DNA of 64,000 nucleotides. It comes from Pseudomonas sp. LD120 (lineage in GTDB: Bacteria; Pseudomonadota; Gammaproteobacteria; Pseudomonadales; Pseudomonadaceae). Shown here one piece after another: positions 25,556-36,500 of the stretch (within the stretch, counting starts at the first letter, position 1; every line of letters starts with the position of its first letter). The notes beneath the pieces are model-generated. The model did not search any database, was not told the origin of the DNA, and worked only from the letters and a program-made list of their open reading frames with translations. The translations under genes were made by a program, and so were the position numbers. Location of the stretch: assembly GCF_009861525.1 (NCBI RefSeq), contig NZ_WVHL01000004.1:1-64000 (forward strand), in the 5' to 3' direction.

Positions 25556-27651
25556 TGAGCCTGCCCAGCCTGCGGGCGGACCTGCAGTTGACACCCGCTT
25601 CTGCGGCCCTGGACGGTTCTCCGCGCTGGACCCTGGCCGACCCGGTTCGTGGGCGTTATTTCAAGCTCGGCGTCCAGGCCATGCGGTTGTTGCGGCATTG
25701 GTCGCTGGGGGATCTGCAGGCGGTCCTGCAGGCTGCCAATCGCGAGCCGGGGCTGCCGCTGGGCGAGGACGAGGTCGAGCAGTTGCTGGCCTTTTTACGT
25801 GCCCATGACTTGATCGCCGCGCTGGATCCGCAACAACGCGCCAGTTATGCCTGGAAGGCTGCTTCAGCCCGTCAGAGCCTGTGGCAGATGGCGTTGCATC
25901 AATACCTGTTTTTCCGCATTCCCCTGTGGCGCCCGGATGCTTTTCTCAATCGTGCCTGGCCCTGGTTGCAACGCTTCGGTCCGGGCCTGTTGCGCTTTGG
26001 CTTGCCGATGACTGTGGGTCTGGGGCTGTTTTTGGTGTCGCGCGACTGGCAGCGTTTTCTGGCGACCTTTCCCCATCTGTTCAGCCTGGGCGGCGCCATG
26101 GCCTTTGCCGTGGCGTTGTTCTTCGCCAAGCTCTGCCACGAGTTCGGTCATGCGTTCATGGCCAAGCGCGCCGGCTGTCGGGTGCAGAGCATGGGGGTGG
26201 CGTTCATGGTGCTGCTGCCACTGTTCTACACCGATGTCAGCGATGCCTGGCGGGTCAATGACCGCAAGGCCCGGCTGTTGATCGGTGCCGGCGGGGTCAT
26301 GGCCGAAATGCTCCTGGCCTGCATCGCGCTGCTGGCCTGGTCGCTGTTGCCGGACGGTGCGGCGCGCACAGCGGCGTTCATGCTGGCCAGCGCCACCTGG
26401 CTGACGACCTTGGCGGTCAACCTCAATCCGTTCATGCGTTTTGACGGTTATTTTCTGCTCAGCGACCTTTGGGAAGTGGACAACCTCCAAGGTCGGGCCT
26501 TTGCCCTGTGTCGCTGGCGCCTGCGAGAAGTGTTGTTTGGTTATGGCGAGCCGGCCCCCGAGCCTTGGTCGCCGACGATGCAGCGGCGCTTGTTGTGGTG
26601 GGGCTTTTTGTCCTGGCTGTGGCGCGCGGTGCTGTTTTTCGGGATTGCCCTGGCGGTCTATCACCTGTTCTTCAAGCTGTTGGGGATCTTTCTGATGTTG
26701 GTGGAGCTGGGCTGGTTCATCTTTCTGCCGATCGTCAAGGAAGCCCGGGAGTGGTGGTCGCGTCGCGAGCAGGCGCATACCCCACGGGTGCTGCTCAGCG
26801 GCCTCGGTTTGTTGGCGCTGCTGTTGCTGGTGGCTGTGCCCTGGCGCAGCAGCGTGGAAGTGCCGGCGATGCTGGAGGCTGGGCGGGTCACCGCGCTGCA
26901 TGCACCGGCTGCGGCGCGGGTCAGGCAGGTCAATGTGCAGGACGGGCAGGCGGTGGAGCAGGGCGCGGTGCTGGTGGAGCTTGAGTCGCCGGACATCGAC
27001 TCGCGTCGAGTGATCGTGCGGCGCGAGATCGCGGTCTTGCAGTTGCAGATGCGACGTCAGGCCGGACGCAGTGAAACGGCGGCGGATGTCGGCGTTCTTG
27101 AGCAGCGGCTGGCGGAGGCCGTGGCTGAGTATCGAGGCTTGCTGGCCCGGCGTGAGCGCCTGTTGCTGCGGGCGCCCCAGGCCGGCCAGGTGCGCGACCT
27201 GATGCCCCAACTGACGCCTGGGCGCTGGGTCTCCACCCAAGAGCCCCTGGCGCGGATCGTCGAGGGCGGTACTCGCTTGCGTGGGTACCTGGCTGAAGAG
27301 GACTTGTGGCGCGTGGCGCCGGGCGCCCGCGGACGTTTTGTCGCCGATGATCCGATGCGCCCGGCCTGGCCGGTGCAGTTGCTGGAGGTGGACAGCAATG
27401 GCGTAGCGACGATCGACCAGGAAGCGCTGACCTCCGATCATCACGGGCCGATTGCCGTGCGTCGCGATGCCAACCGCCGTCCGGAGCCGGTGCAGGCGCA
27501 ATACGGCGTGCGCTTGAAGATGGCGCAAGAGGTGCCGACGCCGCGCCATCCGTTGCGTGGTGTGGCGGTGCTGCAAGGGCGCAGCGAGTCGTTGCTGGGC
27601 ATGGCCTGGCGACGCCTGGCGGCGCTGGGGATACGTGAAAGCGGTTTCTAG
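25555..27651 (+). CDS. PqqD-like / M50 metalloprotease-like membrane protein / HlyD fusion
   Basis: This 698-residue polytopic protein combines three parts. Residues 1-95 resemble a PqqD-like winged helix that in other systems binds peptide leaders. Residues 140-395 are an M50 (site-2-protease-like) membrane core with the zinc motif HEFGH at 195-199 and the second motif NPFMRFDGYF at 291-300, whose Asp297 would be the third ligand. Residues 430-690 are a periplasmic HlyD-like domain (VTALHAPAAARVRQVNVQDG). All zinc ligands are present, so it could be an active intramembrane protease or a transporter-like core. It ends the coupled three-gene set; a GNAT gene follows by 50 bp. Confidence 0.85.
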   Translation: MSLPSLRADLQLTPASAALDGSPRWTLADPVRGRYFKLGVQAMRLLRHWSLGDLQAVLQAANREPGLPLGEDEVEQLLAFLRAHDLIAALDPQQRASYAWKAASARQSLWQMALHQYLFFRIPLWRPDAFLNRAWPWLQRFGPGLLRFGLPMTVGLGLFLVSRDWQRFLATFPHLFSLGGAMAFAVALFFAKLCHEFGHAFMAKRAGCRVQSMGVAFMVLLPLFYTDVSDAWRVNDRKARLLIGAGGVMAEMLLACIALLAWSLLPDGAARTAAFMLASATWLTTLAVNLNPFMRFDGYFLLSDLWEVDNLQGRAFALCRWRLREVLFGYGEPAPEPWSPTMQRRLLWWGFLSWLWRAVLFFGIALAVYHLFFKLLGIFLMLVELGWFIFLPIVKEAREWWSRREQAHTPRVLLSGLGLLALLLLVAVPWRSSVEVPAMLEAGRVTALHAPAAARVRQVNVQDGQAVEQGAVLVELESPDIDSRRVIVRREIAVLQLQMRRQAGRSETAADVGVLEQRLAEAVAEYRGLLARRERLLLRAPQAGQVRDLMPQLTPGRWVSTQEPLARIVEGGTRLRGYLAEEDLWRVAPGARGRFVADDPMRPAWPVQLLEVDSNGVATIDQEALTSDHHGPIAVRRDANRRPEPVQAQYGVRLKMAQEVPTPRHPLRGVAVLQGRSESLLGMAWRRLAALGIRESGF

Positions 27652-27700
27652 ACAGGTGTCGTCAGCAGCCAGCTGACCAACGGTTCAGGGAGAACATCCG

Positions 27701-28189
27701 ATGTTGCACTCATCCAACGGCTTGTCCATGCGCCCTTCGCGGCCTGCCGATGGGCCCTTTCTGCAGGGTTTGTACCAGTCCGCCCGCCCCGAATTGCAGT
27801 GGATCGATGCCGATCCCGAGCTGATCGAACAGGTGGTCGCCCAGCAGTTCCAGGTGCAGGAACAGGGCATGGGCGAACACTTCCCCGATGCGCTGCATTA
27901 CGTGGTGGAAAAGCTCGATACGCCTATCGGCGTACTCAGCGCCGATTTCGGTGCCCATGAAGTCCGTGTGCTGTACCTGGCGTTCATCCCCGCGGCCCGG
28001 GGCCAGGGCTTCGGGCGGACGGTGTTGCAAGGGGTGCAGCAAGCGGCGCGCCAGGTCGGTTGCCCGGTGGCGACGGTGGTCTGGGCCAGCAACCCGCAGG
28101 CGCGCCAGCACTATCTGGCGCTCGGCTTTCGGGTCGAGGAACGCACGCCGGCGGCCGAGCGCCTGGTGTGGTACCCGGAGTTCAGTTGA
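27701..28189 (+). CDS. GNAT-family N-acetyltransferase
   Basis: This 162-residue acetyltransferase should move acetyl from acetyl-CoA to an amine or protein N-terminus. The acetyl-CoA loop is RGQGFG in 'LAFIPAARGQGFGRTVL', and the C-terminal 'QARQHYLALGFRVEE' is the usual GNAT end. It follows the M50 gene by 50 bp in the same direction, so it is probably in that operon. Its 3' end overlaps the convergent DUF6916 gene by 8 bp. The substrate is unknown. Confidence 0.85.
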   Translation: MLHSSNGLSMRPSRPADGPFLQGLYQSARPELQWIDADPELIEQVVAQQFQVQEQGMGEHFPDALHYVVEKLDTPIGVLSADFGAHEVRVLYLAFIPAARGQGFGRTVLQGVQQAARQVGCPVATVVWASNPQARQHYLALGFRVEERTPAAERLVWYPEFS

Positions 28190-28493
28190 AGACGATGTTG
28201 AAGTAGCCCAGGGTCGGGTCCCGTCCCAACGGCGGCTCTCGGGAGACGAAAATGGCGTCGACCCGGCCCAGCGTTGGCAACTCCAGGGTGCACAGTCCAT
28301 CGACGAAATCGGTTGGTTGCAGACTGCGCAGCGCCACACTGAAAGGGATTCGGGCGTTTTCCGGCAGACGCGATTGTGGGTGCAGTTCGATGGTTTCGAT
28401 CTGGACCGGCAGCAGGCTGCCATCGGGCAGGTGCAGCGGGCAAGGCTGGTTCAGCAATGGCTGGAAGTGCTCGTTGTACAGGTGTTGCAGCAT
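28182..28493 (-). CDS. DUF6916-like small protein
   Basis: This 103-residue protein resembles the DUF6916 family, a beta-rich small protein often found beside tail-collar genes. It starts MLQHLYNEHFQPLLNQPC and ends in 'LGYFNIVFN'. It lacks a signal peptide and membrane segments. It lies 60 bp downstream of the tail-collar gene on the same strand, with a GC-rich palindrome (ccggggctggggccccgg) in the gap. Function unknown. Confidence 0.7.
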   Translation of the reverse strand: MLQHLYNEHFQPLLNQPCPLHLPDGSLLPVQIETIELHPQSRLPENARIPFSVALRSLQPTDFVDGLCTLELPTLGRVDAIFVSREPPLGRDPTLGYFNIVFN

Positions 28494-28553
28494 CGATGTT
28501 CTCCGTTCTATCGAGCAGGAACCGGGGCTGGGGCCCCGGCGCTTGAGGGAGGG

Positions 28554-29144
28554 TCAGTTACGTGAGGGGAACAACCCTTGCAGGGCGATGCTGAAGTTCA
28601 CCACCAGGAACGGGTTTGTCACCGCGACCGGAATGTTGCTGCCGGGGGTGGTCAGCGTGCCGCCGATGGTGCTGTGGGTGCCTTTTAGGGCCACCGGCGA
28701 GGCGCCTTGTTGGTCGGAGTAGATGGCCGCCGAGGGTGGCCCGGACGGGGTGGAGGCGCCAAGGTAGGCATTGGTGGGGGTTGGCGCCGTGACCGGACTG
28801 CTTGGCTCACTCGCCAGGTTGACGGTGGTGGTGACGGTCAGGCCGTTGGTGGGAATCACTTGTGGCGGCAGGTTGCTGCTGAGAAGGGAGACGCTTTCGA
28901 CGCCGGCGGACTGGCCGATCATTCGTGATGACAGGCCTGCTCCGCTGCCCTGTCCCATAGGCAGCCGGCTTTGCAGGTTGGGCAGGCCGAAGGTGCTCTG
29001 ACCATTGCCGCCATAGGTTGTGCCCAGCAAGGCGAACAAGGCTTGGTTCTGCGAAATGGGGATGATCTGTCCGTTACACAGCGCCCAACTATTGGGTGCA
29101 AAACTGAAGCCGAACATCTGGATAGTGCCGAGAAAGACTTCCAT
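28554..29144 (-). CDS. Phage tail-collar / microcystin-dependent-protein-like protein
   Basis: This 196-residue protein carries a tail-collar domain at about residues 5-60 (MFGFSFAPNSWALCNGQ, then TYGGNGQSTFGLPNLQSR), the pattern of phage tail-fibre collars and of MdpB-like bacterial proteins. The rest is Ser/Pro/Thr-rich and fibre-like. No other phage gene is near, so it is not a prophage remnant in any obvious sense. It lies between the M50 operon and the sulfotransferase, and could be a second secreted or assembled product of the locus; that is inference. Confidence 0.8.
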   Translation of the reverse strand: MEVFLGTIQMFGFSFAPNSWALCNGQIIPISQNQALFALLGTTYGGNGQSTFGLPNLQSRLPMGQGSGAGLSSRMIGQSAGVESVSLLSSNLPPQVIPTNGLTVTTTVNLASEPSSPVTAPTPTNAYLGASTPSGPPSAAIYSDQQGASPVALKGTHSTIGGTLTTPGSNIPVAVTNPFLVVNFSIALQGLFPSRN

Positions 29145-29675
29145 GAATCCTTATCCTCCAACTGTATTAAGTGAGGTGCCCGCCCGTTGCACTGACGGTG
29201 TGACTCGTCGGTCAGTATCTGTTGTGCACCGACATCCAGCGTAGATGCTGGTCGGGTTACTGTCGGTTTTTTTGCAAGCGCAGCATCGTGTTCGCAATAC
29301 CCGGATCAGGTGCTGGGGCTGCCCCACAATCAGCGCCTTGCCCCCATACAGGTGCGGAAAGCGACCTCAAGAGGCTGGTGATGAGCCGCGAGGCACCGGA
29401 GGAATTTGCGCCCATTCCCCATGACGGGCGAAAAATTGACTCGAATGCGGGCGGCAATACCCAGGCTGTTTTATATGAGACTTGTCATCTGGCCTGCTGC
29501 GCAACTTGAGCAGGGGAGCCTTTAGCTAGAGCGATCAGGCGGGTTGTAAGTGGTAAAAAAGCCCGTGTTTGTGGGATTTTCCGAGTTAAATGCTGGGTTT
29601 TTGATATCAAAATACAACTATGCGGAAATAGTTCCTTACGCTACGCTTTGTCCTACAAAAGGGACTACGTCGAAG
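29145..29675. promoter_or_regulatory. Intergenic region between tail-collar and sulfotransferase genes
   Basis: This 531-bp gap separates divergent genes and should contain their promoters. Near 29190-29240 are partly repeated 'ctgacggtgtgac' and 'cggtcagtatctg' words. From 29540 to 29660 the DNA is markedly more AT-rich than its surroundings. The sulfotransferase frame is open from 29550, but the translated product there looks unlike Pseudomonas coding sequence. No other gene is supported. Confidence 0.4.
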
Positions 29676-30521
29676 GTGAAGGGATTGCACAATTTCCACT
29701 TTATCTCAGGGTTGCCGCGCTCAGGCTCCACCCTGCTGTCCGCCATTCTCCTGCAAAATCCGCGTTTTCATGCCGGCATGAGCAGTCCCGTCGGCACCCT
29801 GTTTAACAGCGTGCTGGAACAGTGCAGTGCCGGTAGCGAGTTCGGTGCGGTGATCGATACGGCCATGCGCCGCCGTCTGTTGCGCGGGCTGTTTGAATCC
29901 TATTACGCCGACAAGTCCGAGCAATCGGTGGTCTTCGATACCAATCGTCAGTGGTCCGCGCGCTTGCCGGCGCTGATGGACCTGTTTCCCCAGTCCAAGG
30001 TCATCGCCTGTGTGCGCAATGTGGCCTGGGTCATGGACAGCCTTGAGCGGCTGTACCGCGCCAACCCTTTCGAGAACACCAAACTGTTCAACGATGAGAT
30101 TGAGCGCAACACCGTCTACAGCCGCTGCGAAACCCTGGCCCAGCGCAATCGCCTGGTGGGTTTTTCCTGGACCGCGCTCAAGGAAGCCTATTACGGCGAA
30201 CACGCCGACGCCTTGTTGCTGGTGGACTACGACTTGCTATCCCAGGCCCCGGAGCGCGTGCTGCGACTGGTTTACGACTTTATTGGCGAGCCCTGGTTCG
30301 AGCATGACTTTGAACATCTGGTCTACGACGCGCCGGCATTCGACCAAGCCCTGGGTGTCGCCGGTTTGCACCGGGTCAAACCCAAGGTGGAGCTGCAGAC
30401 GCGGCGCACCATCCTGCCGCCGGACCTGTTCGAGAAATACGCGGAGTTGTCGTTCTGGAACGACGGTTCTGCCAGCGCTGCGAATGTCATTCGTATGAAA
30501 ACCAATACCGCGGTCAATTGA
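29676..30521 (+). CDS. PAPS-dependent sulfotransferase
   Basis: This enzyme of about 281 residues should transfer sulfate from PAPS to a hydroxyl or tyrosine. The 5'-phosphosulfate loop is in FISGLPRSGSTLLSAIL at the N-terminus. The 3'-phosphate site is 'VIACVRNVAWVMDSLERLYR'. The start is uncertain: the frame is open to 29550, but family members begin close to the PAPS loop, so I prefer GTG 29676 or TTG 29685. A terminator overlaps the 3' end, so it is transcribed apart from the giant gene 66 bp downstream. With the APS kinase and second sulfotransferase it suggests sulfation of a local product. Confidence 0.85.
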   Translation: MKGLHNFHFISGLPRSGSTLLSAILLQNPRFHAGMSSPVGTLFNSVLEQCSAGSEFGAVIDTAMRRRLLRGLFESYYADKSEQSVVFDTNRQWSARLPALMDLFPQSKVIACVRNVAWVMDSLERLYRANPFENTKLFNDEIERNTVYSRCETLAQRNRLVGFSWTALKEAYYGEHADALLLVDYDLLSQAPERVLRLVYDFIGEPWFEHDFEHLVYDAPAFDQALGVAGLHRVKPKVELQTRRTILPPDLFEKYAELSFWNDGSASAANVIRMKTNTAVN

Positions 30522-30534
30522 TCGCGGTTTTTTA
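30507..30534 (+). terminator. Rho-independent terminator overlapping the sulfotransferase stop
   Basis: The arms 'accgcg' and 'cgcggt' flank 'gtcaattgat' and are followed directly by six T residues. The hairpin includes the last codons of the sulfotransferase gene. It separates that gene from the giant LEPR-XLL gene. Confidence 0.7.
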
Positions 30535-30587
30535 TTCCAACAGCAAAAGCATCGATGAGCGCATCAGTGCTCGAGAGCAGGTGAAAC

Positions 30588-33500
30588 ATGTGGTGGAGCA
30601 AACAGAAATCCCGGGCTGAAGGCGTGAAAACCCTGGTCTCACCCATGATCATTCCGCTTGAGCCGCGCATGCTGTTCGACGGCGCCGTGGCGGCCACCGT
30701 GGCCGAGGCGGCGCAACCGGCCGATCACCCTAGCGCTGATGCGGCCAAGGCACCGGCCACCGAGCATGGGGCCGCGCCGGTCGAAGCCCATCCGCAATCC
30801 GATGCCGCACCTACCCCGGCACCGGCCGCGGTTCCCGGCCAGTCAGTGGTGTTCGTCGATGCCCGGGTCAAGGATTTCGACAGCCTGCTCAAGGGCGCCG
30901 CTCCCGGTACCGAGGTGGTGGTGCTGCAGGCCGGCAAGGACGGCTTGCAACAGATCGCCGATTACCTGGATACCCACCAAGGCGTGAGCACCGTGGAAAT
31001 TGTCGCCCACGGTAATTCAGGCGATCTGTGGCTGGGCAGTACCTATCTTTCGGCGGATAACGTCGCCTCGCGGGCCGATGTGCTGGCGCGCATCGGCAAT
31101 GACATGAATGTCGGCGGCGATATTTTGATCTACGCCTGCAACACCGCCGCGGGTGACAAGGGCATCAGTTTTGTCGATTCCCTGGCGCAGTACACCGGAC
31201 GCGATATCGCGGCCTCTACCAACCGCACCGGCCTGGGCGGCGATTGGACCCTGGAAATCGCCACCGGCAGCATCGAAAGCCGCAATGTGCTGTCGGCCGA
31301 TGCCATGGCGGGGTATCAGTACGGCCTGGCGACCCTTACGGTGCTCAACACCAATGACGCTGGTGCCGACTCATTGCGTCAGATGCTGAGCGATGCGCTT
31401 GCCGGTGACACAGTCACCTTCAGCAGCGCTGGCATGACGGTCAATCTCGAGTCACAACTGATCATCACCAAAAACCTCACCGTCGACGGCGACCTGAACA
31501 ACGACGGGCTGGCCGATGTCACGATCAGCGGGCAGTACAAGACCCAAGTGCTCAAGGTCAACTCCGGGGTCACAGCGACCCTGGATGGCCTGATCATTAC
31601 CAAGGGACTGGCGGCGGGCCGGGGCGGGGACGCTGGGGTGGACGCCTCGGCGGCCATGGGGGGCGGTATTGTCAACGCCGGCAACCTGACCCTGATCAAC
31701 GTCACCGTGACCGCCAACGCGGCGTCAGGCGGCGGCGGTGGGGGTGGGGTCTCTGGGGCTTACGTGGGCGGTGGCGGTGGCGGTGGCGGCGGCATTGGTG
31801 GGCAAGCCGGTGGCCGGGGCGGTAATGCGGGTAGTGGGACCGGGAATTATGCCGGGAAGATAGGAACTCCCAACCAAGGTGGTAACGGCGGTGGCTATGA
31901 CCCCAGCGTGATGGGGGGCAAAGGGGGTAACAGTAACGGCGGCAATGGCGGCATCGGTGGTTCTGGCTATAGCAACGGCGGTTCCGGCGGTGGTGCGGAC
32001 AACGGCGTCCTTGCCATCGGTGGCGGCGGCGGTGGCTCAGGTTGGGATAGCGTGGGGCGAGCGGGTGCATCGGCCACTGGCGGCATCTATAACGCGAGCA
32101 CCGGTACCCTGACCGTTGTCGGTACCTCCGTGATTTCCAACAACATCGCGGCCGGCGGTGGCGGTGGCGGCGGCGGCGGTGGTGGTAGTGGCGCCAGCAA
32201 CGACCCGGGTGGTGTGGGTGGCAAAGGCGTTGGTGCCATCTGGAACAAAGGCACATTGCTGATGACGGCGGCCAACTTCGCAGCCATGAGCAACAACACC
32301 GGTGCTAGCGGCTTTGGAGGTCAGTCAGCGTCGGGCGGCACAGGAAACTCTCCGGCGGCGGTGAGTAATATTTTCAATGATGGCGGAAACATCAACACCA
32401 GCTACGCGCCAGCCCCCACGGCCACCATCGTGGTCGCTGACAGTGCTTTGAAAATCGGTGAAACCTCGCAGGTGACCATTACCTTCAGCGAAGCGGTGAC
32501 TGGCTTCAGTAATGCCGACCTGACCATTGCCAACGGCACGTTGAGCGCGGTCAGTTCCAGCGACGGCGGCGTCACCTGGACCGCAACCCTGACGCCGACC
32601 AGCAACATTACCGACAGCACTAATGTGATCACCCTGGACAACACCGGGGTGCAGAATGGTACCGGGACCGCCGGCACCGGCGTGACCAACTCCAACAACT
32701 ATGTGATCGATACCCAGCGACCAACGGCTACTGTGTGGGTGGCCGACAGTGCCTTGAACGTGGGCGAAACGTCGCAGGTGACCATTACCTTCAGCGAAGC
32801 GGTGACTGGCTTCAGCAATGCCGACCTGACCATCGCCAACGGCACGTTGAGCGCGGTCAGTTCCAGCGACGGCGGCGTCACCTGGACCGCGACCCTGACG
32901 CCGACCAGCAACATTACCGACAGCGCTAATGTGATCACCCTGGACAACAGCGGGGTTGCCGATCAGGCCGGTAACGCAGGCAGTGGTAGCACTGACTCGA
33001 ACAATTACGCGATCGACACGCAACGCCCCACGGCAACCATCGTAGTGGCCGACAACAGCCTCACGGCCGGTGAAACCTCGCAGGTGACTATTACCTTCAG
33101 CGAAGCGGTGACCGGCTTCAGCAATGCCGACCTGACCATCGCCAACGGCACGCTGAGCGCGGTCAGTTCCAGCGACGGTGGTGTGACCTGGACCGCTACG
33201 TTGACACCAAGCAATAACGTCACCGATGCGACCAACCTGATCACCTTGACCAACAGCGGGGTTTTTGATCTGGCGGGGAATGCTGGCAGCGGCAGCACCG
33301 ACTCCAACAATTATGCGGTCGACACCTTGCTGCCGAGCGCCACTATTGTGGTGGCCGACACGAGCCTGAGCATCAATGAAACCTCGTTGGTGACCATCAC
33401 CTTCAACCAGGCAGTGACCGGGTTCTCCCTGGCCGACCTGAGTGTTGCCAACGGCACCCTGGCCAACCTCAGCAGCAGCGACGGTGGCGTCACCTGGACC

Positions 33501-36500
33501 GCGACCCTGACGCCGTCCAGCAACATAACCGACATGACCAATCAGATCACGCTGGACAACAGCGGGGTGCAATCGCTATCAGGCAATGTCGGCACCGGAA
33601 CCAGCGGTTCCAACAACTACATGATCGATGGCGAGCGCCCGACGGCCACGGTGGTGGTGGCCGATTCGACCCTGAAAGCTGGCCAGAGCAGCACGGTGAC
33701 GGTGACGTTCAGCGAGGCGGTGACCGGCCTTACCCTGGCGGATTTGACCGTGGCCAATGGCTCCTTGAGCAACCTGAGCTCCGTTGATGGGGGGATCACT
33801 TGGACGGCCACTCTAACCCCTAGCGCCAACCTCACCGACACCACCAACCTGATCACGCTGGATAACACCGGCTACACCGATTGGGCGGGCAACGCCGGCA
33901 GCGGGACGACCGACTCCAACAACTACGCTATCGATACTCAACGTCCGACCGCCACCATCGTGGTCGCTAACCCGAACCTCACGGTCGGCGACACTTCGTT
34001 GGTGACCATCACCTTCAGCGAGGCGGTGACCGGCTTTAGCAACGCCGACCTGAGCGTACCCAACGGCACCTTGAGCGCGGTCAGTTCCAGCGACGGTGGC
34101 ATCACCTGGACCGCCACCTTCACCCCAGCCTTGGGCGTGTCTGATGCCACTAACCTGATCACGCTGAACAACACCACTTACACCGACCTGGCCGGCAATA
34201 CCGGAACCGGGAGCACCGATTCCGGCAACTTCACCATCGACACCCAAGTGCCCACGGCCACCATCGTGGTCGCCGATTCGGCGTTGAATATCGGTGAAAC
34301 CTCGCTGGTGACCATTACCTTCAGCGAGGCGGTGGGCGGTTTCAGCAACGCGGACCTGACGGTGGCCAACGGCACCTTGAGCTCGCTCTCCACCAGTGAC
34401 GGCGGCATCACCTGGACTGCGACCTTCACCCCGAACAGCAATGTCACCGACACCACCAACCTGATCACCCTGGATAACACCGGGGTACAGGGCCTGAGTT
34501 CAGGCAACAGCGGCGTGGGCACCACGGACTCCAACAATTACGCCATCGACACCCAGCGCCCCACGGCCACGGTCGTGGTAGCCAACGACCATCTGGGGGT
34601 TGGCGGGACGTCCTTGGTGACCATCACTTTCAGCGAAGCAGTGACGGGTTTCACCTTGGCTGACCTGAGCGCCGAGAGCGGCACCCTGAGTGGTTTGAGC
34701 ACCAGTGACAACATCACTTACACCGCGACCCTGACCTCGGCGGCGGGGGTTACCCAGGCCAACAATCACATCCTCCTCGACAACAGCGGAGTGATCGATG
34801 GCGCCGGCAACAACGGTTCGGCCACCACCAGTTCCAATGCTTATGCGGTCGACAGCCAGCGCCCCACCGCCACCATCGTGGTCGCTAACCCGAACCTCAC
34901 GGTCGGCGACACTTCGTTGGTGACCATCACCTTCAGCGAGGCGGTGACCGGCTTTAGCAACGCCGACCTGAGCGTACCCAACGGCACCTTGAGCGCGGTC
35001 AGTTCCAGCGACGGTGGCATCACCTGGACCGCCACCTTCACCCCAGCCTTGGGCGTGTCTGATGCCACTAACCTGATCACGCTGAACAACACCACTTACA
35101 CCGACCTGGCCGGCAATACCGGAACCGGGAGCACCGATTCCGGCAACTTCACCATCGACACCCAAGTGCCCACAGCCACCATCGTGGTCGCCGATTCGGC
35201 GTTGAACGTCGGTGAAACCTCGCTGGTGACCATTACCTTCAGCGAGGCGGTGGGCGGTTTCAGCAACGCGGACCTGACGGTGGCCAACGGCACCTTGAGC
35301 TCGCTCTCCACCAGTGACGGCGGCATCACCTGGACCGCGACCTTCACCCCGAACAGCAATGTCACCGACACCACCAACCTGATCACCCTGGATAACACCG
35401 GGGTACAGGGCCTGAGTTCAGGCAACAGCGGCGTGGGCACCACGGACTCCAACAACTACGCCATCGACACCCAGCGCCCCACGGCCACCATCTCCGTGGC
35501 CAACGACCACCTGGGCATCGGTCAGACCACCACCGTCACCATCACCTTCAACGAAGTGGTCAGCGGCTTTGACCTGTCAGACCTGAGTGTGGCCAACGGT
35601 ACGTTGTCCAACCTGGCGAGCAGCGATGGTGGCAAGACCTGGACCGCAACCTTGACGCCGACGGCAGCGGTCACCGACCCGACCAACCTGATTGTGCTCG
35701 ACATGGGGCTGGTCAGCGATGGGGCGAATAATGCCGGTTCGGGTATTGCCATCTCCAACAACTACAGTGTCGATGCCGATCTGCCGACGGCCACCATCGT
35801 GGTCGCCAATCCGAACCTGACCGCCGGCCAGACCACCACGGTGACCTTCACCTTTAGTGAAAAGGTCATCGGCTTCGACTTGTCGGATTTGAGTGTGGCC
35901 AATGGCGTCCTGTCCAACCTGATCACCAGCGATGGCGGTAAGACTTGGACGGCGACCCTGACGCCGACGGCGAATATCACCGACCCGAGCAACTTCATCA
36001 CCCTCGACACCAGTCTGGTAAGCGATCTATCGGGTAATGCCGGCAGTGGTTTTGCCAACTCCAACAACTACGGGATCACCACGGTTGCGCTGGGGGGCGA
36101 TCCGCAGTTCCGCATCACTGATCCGACACCACCAGCGGACCTGCCGAACCTGCCGTTGCAGCCGATTGTCTTCGGCCAACCGACGGGAAACCTGGGAGTC
36201 TCTATCGGCTTCCCGCCGCTGTTCGAGGCGCGTGATTCGGGCGGTGGTTTGCCGCCGTTGGGCAATATCTTCATTGGCAATGGCGGGTTGGCGCCCAGTT
36301 ACATCGCCCAGGTGTTTAACACCGAGGGTGGTGGCGATGGCAACAGCAGCGGTTTCCTCGGCTTTGGTGGGGGCGATGGCGGGGTGTTTGGCAGCAGTAC
36401 GCTGGCGGAGTTGTTCAATCGTGAGTCGACGAATGAAACCTCAGCCCTCAATGCCTTTGATCGTCAGGGTACAAAGAGCTTGGGCGATGCCTCCCAGGGC

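Noticed and set aside
28554..29144. Prophage remnant suggested by the tail-collar domain
   Set aside because: No integrase, terminase, capsid or att-like repeats are near, and the neighbours belong to an export and modification locus.
29550..29675. N-terminal 42-codon extension of sulfotransferase 1
   Set aside because: The stretch is AT-rich, unlike neighbouring coding sequence, and family members start next to the PAPS loop.
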